Notes under the pieces: generated by a model
Databases searched by the model: none
Told to the model about the DNA's origin: nothing
The model's input: the letters and a program-made list of their open reading frames with translations, nothing else
Shown here: positions 35,300 to 48,082 of the stretch, piece after piece
Position numbering within the stretch: the stretch's first letter is position 1
Layout: the number at the start of each line of letters is the position of its first letter
Origin: Lumnitzera littorea
Lineage: Eukaryota; Streptophyta; Magnoliopsida; Myrtales; Combretaceae
Direction: 5' to 3'
DNA length: 64,000 nt
Assembly: GCA_024138015.1 (NCBI GenBank)
Contig: JAMXBB010000004.1
Span: forward strand, 74,956,809-75,020,808
Program-made: the position numbers and the translations under genes

Positions 35300-35894
35300 C
35301 AAATCTTCTTATTGAAAAGTTCCATCAATAAGGAAAGAAGTATAATATAGTCGATAATTTTTGACATAAGAAGATAAGGAGACCTTAATACAAATACTAC
35401 ATATATTGTTGAAGTGTAGAGGAGCAATAATTTATTCTTTTACAATTATTTTTTGTAATTATTTTTTTTATAAATTTGATATTGTACCAACCCCATAAAT
35501 CTTGTATATCTATATAGATGTTCTTATAATGTTATCTATCAATGAAAAAATATAGTTTCTTTTCCATATTCTATTTTATCACATGGTATAAGAGCTTAAG
35601 GCTCTTTTTGGGGATTAAAACTTCTACAAATCGGTCTTAGTAGCCATTTTTATCGTCCTCGATAATCTTGACTATCTTTTCTTCACAATATCAACTCTTG
35701 AAACAACTTCTAATAGTTGCAACCTATCTAAATAATCCAATTCCACTCCCTACGCCACCCCACCCCCTACCCCCACATGCCCCCTACCCAAAAAAATTAC
35801 AAAAAATCTAGGCATTAAATAGGCTTCATAGGAAGAACAATCTTAAATTATCTCAATTTGTCCACATATATCTTAAGGGAAAAAATGGTCATAT
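35300..35894 (+). mobile_element. Copia-type LTR 3' end with primer site and start of internal region
   Basis: A stretch ending TTTTATCA at 35581 has the typical end of a plant Copia LTR: a short T-rich leader, ATATCTATATAGATGT and AATGAAAAAATATA. TGGTATAAGAGC at 35584-35595 matches the initiator tRNA-Met primer site TGGTATCAGAGC with one change. About 300 bases of internal sequence follow and are cut at 35895 by the outer gypsy element. No Copia polyprotein is seen. The left LTR limit is a guess. Confidence 0.5.
35584..35595 (+). other. primer binding site of the Copia-type LTR
   Basis: TGGTATAAGAGC, 11 of 12 matches to the tRNA-iMet primer site, two bases after the LTR end ATCA. Confidence 0.6.
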
Positions 35895-36473
35895 TGATAG
35901 GGATCAACTCTCTTATCTTAGGAATATTTTTAATTTGTAGACGTCATCTATTTTATTTTATGCTCATTTGATCTATTATGTTATTCTAATAATTAGTTTA
36001 TTTCATATCTAGTCATTTACAACTAAACCTGCATCTTTATTAGTCTTTTCTTATTTTACCCTAAGATATCAGAGATTTGTATAAAAATTCTTATTATGAG
36101 ATTTTGTCAATTATATTATTGAATTTAGAAATCCCAAGAGATTACTTTCAAGCCCTTTATCTTATCAATCTACTTCAACTTATGGTGACAAAACTTTAGT
36201 TTAATTGATTGTGCATAATATCAGTCAATTAAGTCAAATTTGGTTTAATTATAATTGTAAATAATATCAGTTAAAACTAAACTCGATTCAATTTGATATA
36301 TTAGTGCATAATATCTTAACCTAAATCATCCATATCTTGTTTATTTTAAATTCCTTCTCAAGCAAAAACCTTAAAAGTATATAAAAATCGAAAAGCATAA
36401 GAAATCAAACGCTTTCATTGAACCATATTAGCTTTTGTGCACAACTCATGTATATGGATATTCATTTATATCA
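35895..36473 (+). repeat. 5' LTR of the outer gypsy element
   Basis: It begins TGATAGGGATCAA and ends TTATATCA. It aligns throughout with 49284-49855, both with CTTATTATGAGA, ATCTACTTC and TGAACCATATTAGCTTT blocks. A primer site follows after three bases. Confidence 0.85.
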
Positions 36474-36476
36474 TCT

Positions 36477-36488
36477 TAGTATAAGAGC
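36477..36488 (+). other. primer binding site of the outer gypsy element
   Basis: TAGTATAAGAGC matches TGGTATCAGAGC with two changes. It is separated from the LTR by tct, the same spacer as in the nested minus-strand element. Confidence 0.6.
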
Positions 36489-38273
36489 TCTAGGGTTCTT
36501 CATAGAGTTGTTGATTTTCTTTTAGAGCTGGCAATTAAAAAAAAAAAAATTGGGTTGATGAAAAAAATTGAGAAGGGATTGCTAATACATAGAAAACAAT
36601 TTGAAGGGTGCCTAAGGTTTCCTTGAAAAGTAGCAAGCGCCTTGAAATTATAGAAGAAAGGGGTACATGTGAAATAATAAGTAAGGCACCCAACGTGTAG
36701 ATCTAGGTGCTCGAATGCAATACAGAAGGTACGCATCATGTTGTTATTTTGCATATGCAAGCGTTATTGTGTGGGCACTCAAAGGGGCTTATGAGGGTAC
36801 TTAGTCATAGTGAACAGGTAACAAGAGAGCTACAAGTATGGAGTATGGTTTGGTAGTGGAGTTGTGTTGTTTTATCGAGTGTGTATTGCTTGTAGGAGGT
36901 GGATAACAGTAGGTATGCAATTGGTACTGGAGGCATCATATTTGATTACTAGTCCCACATGTGCATGCTATGGTGTTACATAGTGCAATTGTTAAGTAAG
37001 AGAGAGATGAAGGTTGGGTGTTGGTTGTTGTGCTTGCTGGAGTTGCAGTTGCTCACGAAAGATGAAAGTTCAAGTTCGATTTTGGTGAAGCTCACAATTT
37101 GGGTTGCTGTAGTGGGTGCATTTGGTATCATGGTTGTGAGGCGTGACTATTGTGTGTATGTAGGCTGTATGAAACGTTAGTGGTGTATAGGTGTTGGTGC
37201 TAATGGTGAGTTTTTGAAGTTCACTTATGAAGTAGCCAGCGTATATTATTTTTGTGTTCTATAAGTGAAAGGGAAGGTTAACATGGTTAGCACCTCATTG
37301 TTTTCTTGATTTTGTTTCTTTTATTAATTTCTGAAAATAAGGGAGGGAAGAAAAAAGAGGAGAAGAAGAAGAAAGGAAAAAAAATAAAAATAAAAAGAGA
37401 GATAAGAAAGGGGGAAAAAAGGAAATTATTTCTTTTATCGTTATGGATAACGAACTTGATAATTGATAGGAATCAACTCCTTGGACCAATTACCTACAGA
37501 CGAGCTAGAAGACTCTAAGGACTCGCTCAAAAGATACTAGCTCAAAGCCATATCCGAGACGAAGATTCCTATTTCGAACTAATCTTTTGTTGACTTGACT
37601 ATCAAATCCTTACATGTGCCAGACCTACTCCTGCCCAGCAGTTGTGCTATAACAAAGACATTTGAGAAGGCAACTCCTAGATTACCTGAGTTGAGCTCTC
37701 GAGCTGATCACAAGCACTCGACCCTAACTTAAGTTGACTACTCTACAATAGGATTGATTAGGCTTTGACCTTATACCATATTTCTAACATTCAGCTACCG
37801 AGCAACACGTGTCTTGTGGCACGACTTTCCAAAAAGATTCTTTACTTTTTCATACTAAATATTTTTTATCTCTTTTACCCTTTTTAGTATGTATTATGTA
37901 ATTTAATTATATAAATACCATTTTTATCTTTTCATACATGTAAAGTAACTCTAGTGGCCGGGTATATAAATCCCTACTTACTTATATGCAAATGATCATC
38001 AATACTGCAAATTATTTCAAGTATTCTTTGAGTAACCTTAGTGTTATCATTTTCCCCTCAACTATTATCTATTCCCCTTAGTAAGGAATAGTAACGAGTG
38101 ACTCTTCAGTTCGGACCGGTGAGTTACATTCGGCGAATTGTAGGTAAATAGGATTGAGTGGTGTGTCGTATCTATTCGGTAGTTACCCGGACTTTGCTAG
38201 ATTTCTTTTGCTTTCTTTAACTTCACTTTGTTATGGTGCCTCTTTATGTGTTTAACCCTAGAGACGTATCAAT
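36489..38273 (+). other. long leader of the outer gypsy element, possibly with an inserted LTR
   Basis: There is no protein here. It includes a G/T-rich stretch (36760-37200) and an A/G tract (37330-37425). A section at about 37450-38210 carries a TATATAAA box at 37963-37970 and a CAACTATTATCTATTC-like leader like those of small LTRs. This could be a solo LTR or TRIM-like insertion, but ends and target duplications were not identified. Confidence 0.35.
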
Positions 38274-39006
38274 ATGAAGAAGGTAATGGGAAAAAAAATA
38301 AATAAGCTTAAGACGTCACCTAAGCAGTTGATGCGAGAGACCATAAAGATGGTGTGAACACTAATGACATTGCAAACTAATACACTTAATGCAAATAGTA
38401 AAAGTAATGCAAGTTTTGCAAATAATATGAGGAATATTAATACAAGAGCTGATAATGCTAGTATTAGGAGGCAACTATGAGAAATAGTCAATAATCTTGT
38501 TTTCGATGATGCAGATGATGGTAAGTAGAGAGATTCATGAGATTAAAAGTATTAAAATTAAAATTTTATAATTTGATGGATAGAAGAATGTCGATGATTA
38601 TTTTAAGTGGAATGATCGAGTAGAGAAATTTTTTTATTATTATGATTATGATGAAAAGATGAAGGTACAGCTTGCGGCTTTAAAATTTAGGTAGGAATGT
38701 GGTAGGAAAATGTAGTCATTCATAGAAGGTTAGGAATCGGTAATGTAACATCTTAGGATGAAATGAAACATTTACTACATTATAGATTTGTGCCAGATTA
38801 TCATCATTAAGATTCCTTTATGAAATTGTAGTCTCTTAAGTAGGGCAACATGAGCGTAAAAGACTATGTTAAAGAGTTTGAGATGATGTTGATAAAATGT
38901 GAAGTTAATGAGCCTCTATAGCAAACTATGATTGAACTGTAAGTTGAGAAATCCAGTTGATTAGAGCTTAAAAGATTTGGTACTCATGATGAAGCAATTT
39001 GGTTGG
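38274..39006 (+). pseudogene. gag of the outer gypsy element, 5' part
   Basis: Starts MKKVMGKKINKLK. After several stops it gives VDDYFKWNDRVEKFF and YYYDYDEKMKVQLAALKF, the conserved 'YLEWE..VE.IF....Y.EE.KV.LA..EF' block of plant gypsy gag. Near 38780-38900 come pieces of the 'RF.P..Y...L..KLQ.L.QG..SV..Y..E' block. The frame stops at the perfect target duplication of the solo LTR and continues 9 kb away at 48083. Confidence 0.7.
39002..39006 (+). other. target-site duplication of the solo LTR, left copy (GTTGG)
   Basis: GTTGG here is identical to 48078-48082 and flanks the solo LTR exactly. Confidence 0.85.
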
Positions 39007-39598
39007 TGTCAAGTCGAAATTTTTGGTTTGCTTGTTTTCTTTAATTTGATTTAAACTAAAACTCATGCTTATTTAGTTTAAACCATCGACTGAAATTAAG
39101 GAAAACTCGATTTTTTTTTTTTATTTTGAAAACATTTTGGAGTCATCACTTGGTAAAATTAGGAAAAATGATTAAATAAAAACCAATTAGGCCGATTGGT
39201 TCTTGTTTAACCACTAGCCTATGTAATTCAAAACTTTTTTGAAAAGATTTTAAGAAACCAAAGTTTTTGAGTTTAGTAGCTATCCTATTAAATCCCAATG
39301 GGTACCATTTAACTTTTCAAATTTATGTTTAAATTTCAAAATTACCCATCTAACTTAAAGGAGGGAGCTTTATATTTACATGTAAAAATAATAATAAAAT
39401 TATAATTATCTACAAAGGAAAGAAAAATAAAAAAATATTCAAAGGGGAAAAATAATTTTTTTTTTATATTTTAAGTCACCCCGTAATCGCTTATAGGTGC
39501 TTACGTGTGCCCATTATTCGGAATTAGATTTCTATAGTTCATTACAAAAATCTTAAATGTGTTGATTCATTTTATTTTGAAAATCGGCTGAGTTTACA

Positions 39599-40532
39599 TA
39601 ATACATACCAAAGCTAAGAATAGATAAAGTAGGCGGTAAAGTAGGTTCAAGCTTGCCGAAAGCTTAGGTGACAGGATTGTACGAAAACAGTAAAGATAAA
39701 GTAAGCAAACCTATGAAAAGCTCCGAGGATGTGATGCACCAAGGAACTTTCAAAGACTCACGGTACAACTTGATATGACGTATGAGATGGTTCGATAAGG
39801 TTACTCACCAACTAGCCTTATTTAAGGGTTAAGATAAGAGTGAAAAAGTAAATAAGTAATGTTTACAATGGGAAGAATATTTAGTATATTGATGGTATTA
39901 GATATGATGCAACTACATGTACAAAGGGTATTTATATCTACAAAACTATGGCAACCTACTTAAAATGGAAAAGACCAAAAAGGGTAGTGTCTAAAAGGAG
40001 TAATATACAAAGAATGAGAAAGGGCATATTGGAAAATACAACAAAAGTGAGTATTCTGTATGGGGGATTCTGTTGCATGGTTGCTTGGATATGTAGCTCA
40101 TTGTAGGTGGACAACTTTTTAGCAAAAAAGACAATTCTGCACAATCAACTTAATTTTTACCGAGCCAAGGTGCTGAGCAAGGGTATCGAATAGAGGTGCT
40201 GATCTAAGGTGGACTCATCCAATAAGGAATGGTGACATATATGTGCTAGAGCTCTCAGCTTCTTAGCATTGATGTTACCAAATTAGGGACCGACTCGATC
40301 ATGGCTGAGTAGATGTGTATGAGGGGTCAAGCTGTCAATAGAGCTTTCATCTAATCTAAAAACAAATTCCAAGAGATGTGTAGTTGCTTGATATGGCTTA
40401 AGGGGTCGGTTGGTAGCAAAGATCAAATCAGCTTCAGCAAGAGTTGGCTGGAGTAGGAGGATCCATCTAGTTAATCCTTTTAGGCCTCAGGCTCACTTGC
40501 GGGTGAAGGGTCTAATAGTCAGATTCCTATTA
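39599..40532 (-). repeat. 3' LTR of the nested gypsy element
   Basis: Aligns end to end with 45111-46036 (934 against 926 bp). Shared blocks include AAAGTAAAGATAAAGTAAG, GAGATGTGTAGTTGCT and GGATC.TCTAGTTA. By eye about four bases in five agree, so insertion is old. Confidence 0.88.
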
Positions 40533-40550
40533 TTCCCTCCCCATTTTTTT
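40533..40550 (-). other. polypurine tract of the nested gypsy element
   Basis: On the minus strand AAAAAAATGGGGAGGGAA ends exactly where the 3' LTR starts. Confidence 0.8.
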
Positions 40551-43500
40551 GGATTTGGGATCAAATCCAACTAGTCGTCGTTTAATTCTTTATCAGGGTG
40601 ATAAGGATTGAGGTTGGCAATGTTGAAGGAGTTAGAGACCTCATAATCCTCAGGTAGCTCTAATCTGTAGGCATTGTCATTAATCTTTTAGAGGATTTTG
40701 AAAGGGCCTTCAGCTTAAGTGGACAATTTGTTCTTTCTCTTGCTTGGGAATATCTCCTTGCTCAAGTATAGCCATATTAGGTCTCCAGGTTGAAACTGTG
40801 CTAAATTCCTTCCCTTGAATTTTCTTCACATTTTCTAGGCAACTTATCGCGTCAGGATCTTCTTATTCAAACATGGATATAGGGGTGTGATCGAAGGGTA
40901 GTTTAGGGTTAAAGCCATAGACGACTTCAAAGGGGCTTTGCTTAGTGGTGTCATGTCTTGTACAATTGTAAGCAAAGTCTACTACGGGCCAATAAACATC
41001 CTAATTTGTTAAGTTCTTCCCCACTGCAACTCGGAGCAATGATCCCAAAGTACAATTGACTACCTCTGCTTGGCTATTAGTTTAGGGATGATAGGAAGTG
41101 TTGAATAGCAGTTTAGTCCCCATCCGATGCCATAGAGTCTTCTAGAAATGGCTTAAGAACTTTAGATCTCTATTTAAGACTATACTTCTTGATACGTCAT
41201 ATAACTAAACAATTTCCTGCAAAAAAAGAGAAGCCATAAGCGAAGCATCGTTAGTCTTAGAGTAGAGCACAAAGTGTGCCATCTTACTTAATCTATCTAC
41301 AACCACCATCACAAAATCTTTGCCTCGAGCAATTCTAGGTAATCTGTGGATAAAGTCCATGCTCAACTCATCCTAAGGTCGGGTTAAGGTAAGTAACAAT
41401 GTTGCTTTCCCTTGCTCAACTCGGCATTTAGCCCTCTTGCAAGTAGCATAACCTTTAATAATTCGATACACGTCTTACCTCATTCTCAGCCAAAAGAACC
41501 ATCCACTTAACAACTCATATATTCTTCTCTCTCCAAAATAATTAGAGAGTCCTCCACTGTGGGTTTCTCTGATGAGCAACTCTCTTAAGGAATAGGTTGG
41601 CATACATAACTTTCCACCTTATAATAGATAACCATTCTCTACATGGTACTTATCTACTGTTCTTCCTTCGGCACAACACACAAATATGAGTTTGAAATGT
41701 GAGTCCTTAAGATACTATTTTTTGATGCTCACAAACCCCAATAACTTGGTCTATAGCTTAGTCAAGAGCACATGTCTCCTTGACAAAGCGTCAACAAAAC
41801 GTAGTTCTTGCCTTGTTTGTATTTGATTACAAAGTTGAATCCCTCTAGGAATTCAACCCACCTTGCTTATCGCTTCAATAGATTGGTTTAACTTTTAAGG
41901 TACCTTAAAGACTCATGATTGGTATAGATGACAAACTCTCTCGATAATAGATAGTGCTACCATCCTTGGAGCGCTTGGATCAAGGCTAAGAGTTCTTTGT
42001 CATATATGGAGTAGTTTAATTGAGGCACCATAAGTTTCTCATTGTGATAGGAAATTGGTCGGCCTTCTTGCACTAAGACAACACCTATATTAATGCTTGA
42101 CGCATCACATTTCAACTGAAAAATCGTCTCAAAGTCAGGTAAAGCCAGTATAGGTATGGAAGTCAACCTTGCCTTTACTTCAACAAAACTACTCTCCTCT
42201 CTTTCTACCTACTTAAATTCAATGTTCTTCTTCGTCAACTTGGTAAGGGGTGTGACAATGGCATTGAAGTTTCTAATGAACCTTCAATAAAAGAATGCTA
42301 GTCTGTAGAAACTTCTCACTTCGGCACAAGTGGTTAAAGTCGGCCACTTGACCATAGCTCAAATTTTTTCATCATCCACTCGTAAGCCACCTCCACCAAC
42401 TACATAACCTAGAAATACACTTCCTCCTAGCAAAAACTATATTTCTTTAAGTTTTCAAGTAATCTCTTAGCTTAGAGTACATTGAGCACCACACGAAGAT
42501 GTTTACAGTAGCTCTCATGATCAACACTATACACAAGGATGTCATCAAAGTACACCACGATACACTTCTTGATTAGATTTATCAGTATATGGTTCATCAG
42601 TTGCATGAAAGTGCTTGAGACATTTGATAAGCTAAAAGGCATTGCCATCCACTCATAAAGTTTATGCTAAGTTTTAAATGTAGTTTTTCACTCATCTCTT
42701 TATCTCATTTTAATTTAGTGGTACCCTGACTTTAGATCTATCTTGCTAAATATCCTTCAACCACTTAGCTCATCCAACAAATTGTCCAGCCTTGGGATGG
42801 GGTATCTGTACTTGATTGTAATCTTATCGACAGCTCTACTAGCCACATACATACACCAAGTTCCATCCTTTTTCAGTATAAAGAGCGTTGGCACATATCC
42901 TTTCTTCAGTAGTTCATTAACTTGTCTTTAGAGCTTAAAAGCCTACTTGGGGTTCATTTGTTACACTGGCTCGTTTGGTAAGGCAGCGCTGAGTATCAAG
43001 TTAATGCAATGTTCAATACCTCTAAGAGAGGGTAACCCTTTTAGCAACTACTTAGGAAACAAGTCAGCATATTCATTCAATAGTTCCTTAACTTCTAGGG
43101 GTAGTTCAACCTACTCCTTCAACTCTAGTAATCGCCTGATTAACAGTAAGGTTGGCACGTCAACCTTAATAGCCTCTCAGAGTTCGGCTCTACTCAACAC
43201 CAAGGTCTTCTTCGATGCTTGAACCAACTTAGATTGTAGTTTGCTCTACCTTAATAGAGATTGGTAGCAATACTTGTTGAGTAACATGTAATGTTACTTT
43301 CTCATTTAGCTAATGCAACTTATAAGACTTCAAATATGTGATAGTCGACAATTTTAGCTTCTTGATCAAGTCAGTAGATGCCACATTGGTGTAGCTCCCA
43401 CTATCCACTATGAGTGCACACACTTGATCAGCTACTTTGCAGGTCATGTGGATTAAGTTCTCCTTCTTCTCCTCTTCAATAGAGGGTTCTAAGCTCATAA
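40551..43500 (-). pseudogene. pol of the nested gypsy element (protease, RT, RNase H, integrase)
   Basis: Reading leftward, the protease at 43310-43498 has an intact active site, LIVDSGSYTNVAS. The RT palm has intact VVYFDD at 42541-42552. The RNase H start at 41957-42166 reads CDASS then RPISYHNEKL and NYSIYDKELLALIQALQGW. The integrase core is visible near 41300-41340, with the TSYHP end block at 41085-41099. The integrase C-terminus reads AYRLELPEDYEVSNSFNIAN around 40605-40676. Frameshifts and stops break the frame, several at Gln codons (CAA to TAA). It would have copied and inserted the element. The catalytic motifs of protease and RT are intact even though the frame is not. Confidence 0.82.
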
Positions 43501-44770
43501 CATGTCAAATAGCTAAAGCCAACTTATTTAGGTCTTCTGCAAACACATCCTCTTCAATCAAGTCAGCATTAACATCAATCTCATCTCCCACTTCTTTCTC
43601 CTCCTTAAGTTCCTCATATATGCTATCTACTTTGATCTTCGTGACTTCTCCTTTAATGATCATGGTCCTTTGGTTTGGATAATGAGCAGCCATTTGCCCA
43701 AACCCTTAGTAATTAAAGCACTTGATCTGGCTAGTCTTCCTCCCAAATCCTTGCCCTTCTCATATGTTCAGGTCAGCACGTCACCATTAAGTCCACCCTT
43801 TTGTTCAATCTTGATATTGGTTCGTCTGGTCGGCTCGATACTTAGTTGAGCTTGGTAGCTTCCCCGAATAGGTCAACTTGACTAATTAGGTCAGTTCGTT
43901 GGGGGTTGGGTTAGCATCTGGCTCCTTTGTCTCTCCACTCATTGGGCTATCTTTATAGCCTCATCCAATGTGGTAAATTGTTGAAGTTCGATAATGCCTC
44001 AATTATCACTTTTTAATCTAATGAGGAATTTGCATACTATTTGGGTTGATAACTCTTCTACTTCATAGTGAATTATGTGTATTTGAAACTCCTGAACATA
44101 CTTGCTAACGGTTTGACCTCCTTGTCTCAACTCTTGAAGTTGAGTAAAAGTTTCTTGCAAATAAGTGTTTGATACAAACCTGTTTCTGAGTATCCTCTTC
44201 ATCTCAGGCTAAGTACTCACTTCTTTATATCCTTTTCATTTTTTCATGATTTGAAAGTTCTTCCACCACATGGTGGCATATCTTGAGAACTCAACAGCAA
44301 CAATTCTCACCTTCTCTTGGTCCTCATATTGGTAATAATCAAACACATGTTTAACTTTCTCTTCCTAATCTAAATAATCATCTGGACTCCAAGAACCACT
44401 GAAGCTTCACATGGTCGGCAGCTCGGGGTGCTCTAACTTACTTTTCTTCTTCTTCATACTCTTCTTCTTCAACATCATCCATATCTCCTAAGTCAATCCT
44501 TCTTCGTGCTGGTTCTCTTACTCCTCTACCTCGAACTTGTCGAGCTGGGTTTTGACCTTTATCAGGTTAAGTAGCTTATGGGGTATTCTATACGACCTCA
44601 ATAGATCGATAGGTCATCGCATGAACAACTTTGGTTAAATCAACTAGGAGGTTGGCCACCTCATTTAGTCTCTCGTTCGTACTTTTGGGGGTACCTTGAG
44701 ATTGTAGGCCATGGTAGACAATACTACTATTGTCATCTCCAATGCCAGCATTAACACTTGGGTTTATCAT
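43501..44770 (-). pseudogene. gag of the nested gypsy element
   Basis: Starts at ATG 44768-44770 (MINPSVNAGIGDDNSSIVYH). A capsid-type block at 43999-44202 reads RFVSNTYLQETFTQLQELRQ then GGQTVSKYVQEFQ, the typical gypsy gag repeat of the 'L..LRQG..SV..Y..EF' type. The zinc knuckle near 43690-43730 is damaged: it reads CFNY then GFGQMAAHY, so His and two Cys are lost. Stops are present. It is followed by the protease frame, with no room for other genes. Confidence 0.75.
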
Positions 44771-45092
44771 TCCTTAGACAAATTTGGTTTCAAACTTTGA
44801 ATTTTGAGATACAATTAACACTATTCCTCCTAACTAAACAACATACACACTCTTTACACAGATGGTTAGTTATCCCGTAAACACAACAACTATACTAATG
44901 AACAAACTACTATACATAAACTTGCTTTGTTTTCGAATGTTCGAAATAGAGTAAAATAGAGTATACTCGAGAACAACTATCACACTTTATTACTTACTCA
45001 AACACTTTAGTGACTCTCTTCATAACCTCGACACACTGCTACAACAAACACTACTTCACAAAACACAAACACAACTTAACCAAATGAAACAT

Positions 45093-45107
45093 GGCTCTCT
45101 AATACCA
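45093..45107 (-). other. primer binding site of the nested gypsy element
   Basis: TGGTATTAGAGAGCC on the minus strand, close to the tRNA-iMet site TGGTATCAGAGC. It is three bases from the LTR. Confidence 0.7.
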
Positions 45108-45110
45108 AGA

Positions 45111-46036
45111 TGATGCATACCAAAACCAAGAATAGACAAGGCTGATGGCAGGGTGAGTCCAAGCTTACCAAAAGCCTAAAAGAAGGTAATAGTATTGTGT
45201 GAAAAAAGTAAAGATAAAGTAAGTAAACCCATGAATAGTTCTGAGGATGTGACGCATCAAGGAACTTCCAAAGACTCATGGTACAATTTAATATGACGTA
45301 CAAGATGGCCCGATGAGGTTACTCACCATCTAGCCTTACTTAAAGGTTAAGATAAAAGTGAAAAGGGTAAATAAGCAATGTTCACAATGGGAAGAATATT
45401 TAGAATATTGATGGTATTAGATATGATGTGGCTATGTATACAAAGAGTATTTATACCCATAAAACTAAGGCAATCTACATAAAATAAAAAGGACAAAAAA
45501 GGGTAGTATCTAAAAGGAGTAATATACAAAGAATGACGAAGGGCATATTGGAAAATACAACAAAGTGACTATTCTGTATGGAGGATTTCGTCACATGGTT
45601 GCTCGAACATATGGCTTATTGTGGGTGGGTGACTTTCTGGTAGAAAAGACAATTCTGCACAATCAGCTTGATTTATGCTGAACTAAGGTGCCAAGCAGAG
45701 GTATTAATTCGAAGTAGACTCATCCGATAAGGAATGGTGGCGGATATCTGTTGGAGCTCTCATCTTCTTGACACCAATGTTGCTAAGCTGGGAGCCAGCT
45801 TGATTATGGCTGAGTAGACGCGTGTAAGGAGTCGAGTTGTCAATAGAGCTTTTGTTTAATCGACAAATGACTTCTAAGAGATGTGTAGTTGCTCGATACA
45901 GCATAAGGGGCAGTTGATAGCAAGGATCAGATTGGCCTCAACAGGAGTCAGTTGGAGTAGGGGGATCCGTCCAGTTAGTCCTTCTAGGCCTCGAGCTTGG
46001 CTGCAAGTGAGGGGTCCAATAGTTGGATTTCTATCA
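45111..46036 (-). repeat. 5' LTR of the nested gypsy element
   Basis: On the minus strand it begins TGATAGAAATCC and ends GGTATGCATCA. It pairs with 39599-40532. Confidence 0.88.
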
Positions 46037-47062
46037 TTACTTCTCTTAACCATTTTATTTTTTAATTCAGAAAAAGTTTCTAAAAAGGTACCTAATTTTT
46101 TCAAGTATTTGTTTTCAAAAAAACTCTAAAAGAAGTCCTGAATTTGAAGAAGTTTGATTTACTTTATTTATTTAGAAAATGGATTTTTTTAAGTGATAAA
46201 ACTTGTTTTTAAATTTTTTTATTATTTTTGACCAAAACATGCTTAAAAATAAAATAGCAAAGCTTTTCTCCCTTTCTCTTTTTTTTTTTAATCTTTTTTT
46301 AAAATCTTTTCCTTTTCATTTTATTCTTTTATTCTTTTTTTTTTAGACTTTTTTATAATAGAATAATGTACTAAAAGAAAGAAAAAAAATACATAGCAAA
46401 GCATGCAGGAAGAAGGACCGAACCCTAGATAGCAGCATGCAGTTGGTTTGGAGCAGGGTGTAAGTCGAGTTTAAATTCGGTCTTTGTCATAAATCTAGGT
46501 CGAAGGGAAAGAAGGGTAGTAACGTAGTGGGGTGCTTCGCAGCTTGATGCAGGCGCCAAAACAAGTTGGGGAAGGGATCTTTATGCATGTTTTATTGGAC
46601 TAAGGAGGTCTAACAGTAATGCCTTGGCTAAAAGGTGGTGTTTGGTGGTGGTTTGCAATTGGTAGTCGACGGTAGTGATACTTGGCATCATGTGGTGGCT
46701 ATTGAGCATATAAGGATGGTTGGGTCTTGTGTTTTTGGACACTACGAGATTGGTTGTAGTGTTAGTTTTCTCCAAAACAAGGTGGTTAGTGGTGTTTGAT
46801 AATGGTAGTTGATGGAGCTTAGGGTTTATATGTGGCTGGGTTGGGAGAGCGACAAGGAGGCACGACGGTTAATGAAGCTTATGGCATTAGAGAGCTCGGA
46901 GTGTAGGGAGTCTCTTGGGTATGGTAACTTGTCTCGAAAACAATAGTAGTGCTTAGAAACTTAGAGAAAGAGAGCTTGTGAGCTAAAGAGAGAAGGAGGT
47001 TGAATGAGTGTTTTGAGTGAAAGAGGATGGATGCCAATGAGTGATCAAGCCTAAGCAGCAAC

Positions 47063-47070
47063 TATTTATA
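47063..47070 (-). promoter_or_regulatory. TATA box of the solo Tat LTR
   Basis: TATAAATA on the minus strand, followed by a C-rich leader (46560-47040 in plus coordinates). Its place in the LTR matches the TATA at 50891 in the related LTR. Confidence 0.5.
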
Positions 47071-48077
47071 CTAATCTTAGCTTAGATTAACATGGAAACC
47101 CATTGAATGCCTTTGAGTTTGAACGGAGGAGAAGGATTTGGGATTTAATTTTGATTTTAGGCTGGAATTGAAGAGCAAAATTGGTCAAAACCATGTCCAA
47201 GATGTTTGCCTTTACTAAATCTAATAGATAAAAGCTTTGAAATCATCAATGCAGCACGAATCAATCTTGAGTAAAGTCCACGCATTAAGATTTTTTCCAA
47301 TTTTCAAACCCCATTTTAATCCTCTAAAAACTGAATTTAGACATGTTTCTTTGTACCAATTCACAGTATTCCATGTCTACTTCACGATTTCACCATTAAT
47401 TTGGTGAAATTACGAAGAAAATCGAATAAAAAATGAATGCAAAGTGAGCTTACCAAGCATGTTCTTGTGCAGGAAAATAAGGGAAAAGAAAAGAAGAATA
47501 AAAAATAAATAAAAAGAAAAAATGCTGACTTGGCGCCATATCAACCATGTGACCTAACCAATAATATGTAATCTACACCAAGCAAGAATTAAACGCAAGA
47601 CCTTTAACACATGCTAAGACTAAGACCAAGTGTTGTACCAGATGAGCTGTTGGCCTATGCCTTCATTTTTATTGCAACCAAATCATATTTAACCTAAAAC
47701 AATTTGAGTTGTTCTATAAAAAACCATTGCATTAAATTAATCTACCTAATGGACCAATATAACTTTAAAATCTTATTTTTCTTAAGAAACTACTTTCCTA
47801 AAAATATTTTATTTGCCTAAAAATCTATTTTACCTAAAACATTCTATTTTCTTAAAACAAATTCTATTTTCCCAAAAAATCTATCTTTCTATTTTTTTTT
47901 ATTTTTCAATTTCTTTTTTTTCTAAATTTTTTAATTTTTAATTTTCTTTTAGTTTTTTAATTTTTTTGTAATTTTCTATATTTTATTTTATTTTTTAATT
48001 TTTTCTAAATTAAGACCCTTTTCTTTATTCTAAAGAAAAATTAAAATTTTAAGTGGGATAAAAATGAGGTGTCTATA

Positions 48078-48082
48078 GTTGG
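48078..48082 (+). other. target-site duplication of the solo LTR, right copy (GTTGG)
   Basis: Identical to 39002-39006. Confidence 0.85.

Larger units (their letters stand above)
39599..46036 (-). mobile_element. gypsy retrotransposon with both LTRs, inserted in the solo LTR
   Basis: It keeps the whole plan on the minus strand: 5' LTR, tRNA-Met primer site, gag, protease, RT, RNase H, integrase, polypurine tract and 3' LTR. It is 6438 bp long. Flanking bases TTACA (39594-39598) and TTACT (46037-46041) are a target duplication with one change. There is no chromodomain after the integrase. All reading frames contain stops, so it is not active, but it is the best kept element here. Integrase follows RT, which is the gypsy order. 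Confidence 0.88.
39007..48077 (-). mobile_element. solo Tat-type LTR, split by a nested gypsy element
   Basis: The pieces 39007-39598 and 46037-48077, joined and read on the minus strand, are colinear with the 5' LTR of the Tat element at 49856-52468. Both begin (T)(A/G)T.GACACC followed by TTTAGAATAAAG and a GGGTCTTAAT-like block, and both end AAATTT..GACTTGACA/GGCTCGACG. Together they are about 2.63 kb against 2.61 kb. Perfect GTTGG duplications flank it and no internal region is attached, which is the mark of a solo LTR left by recombination between two LTRs. Confidence 0.85.
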
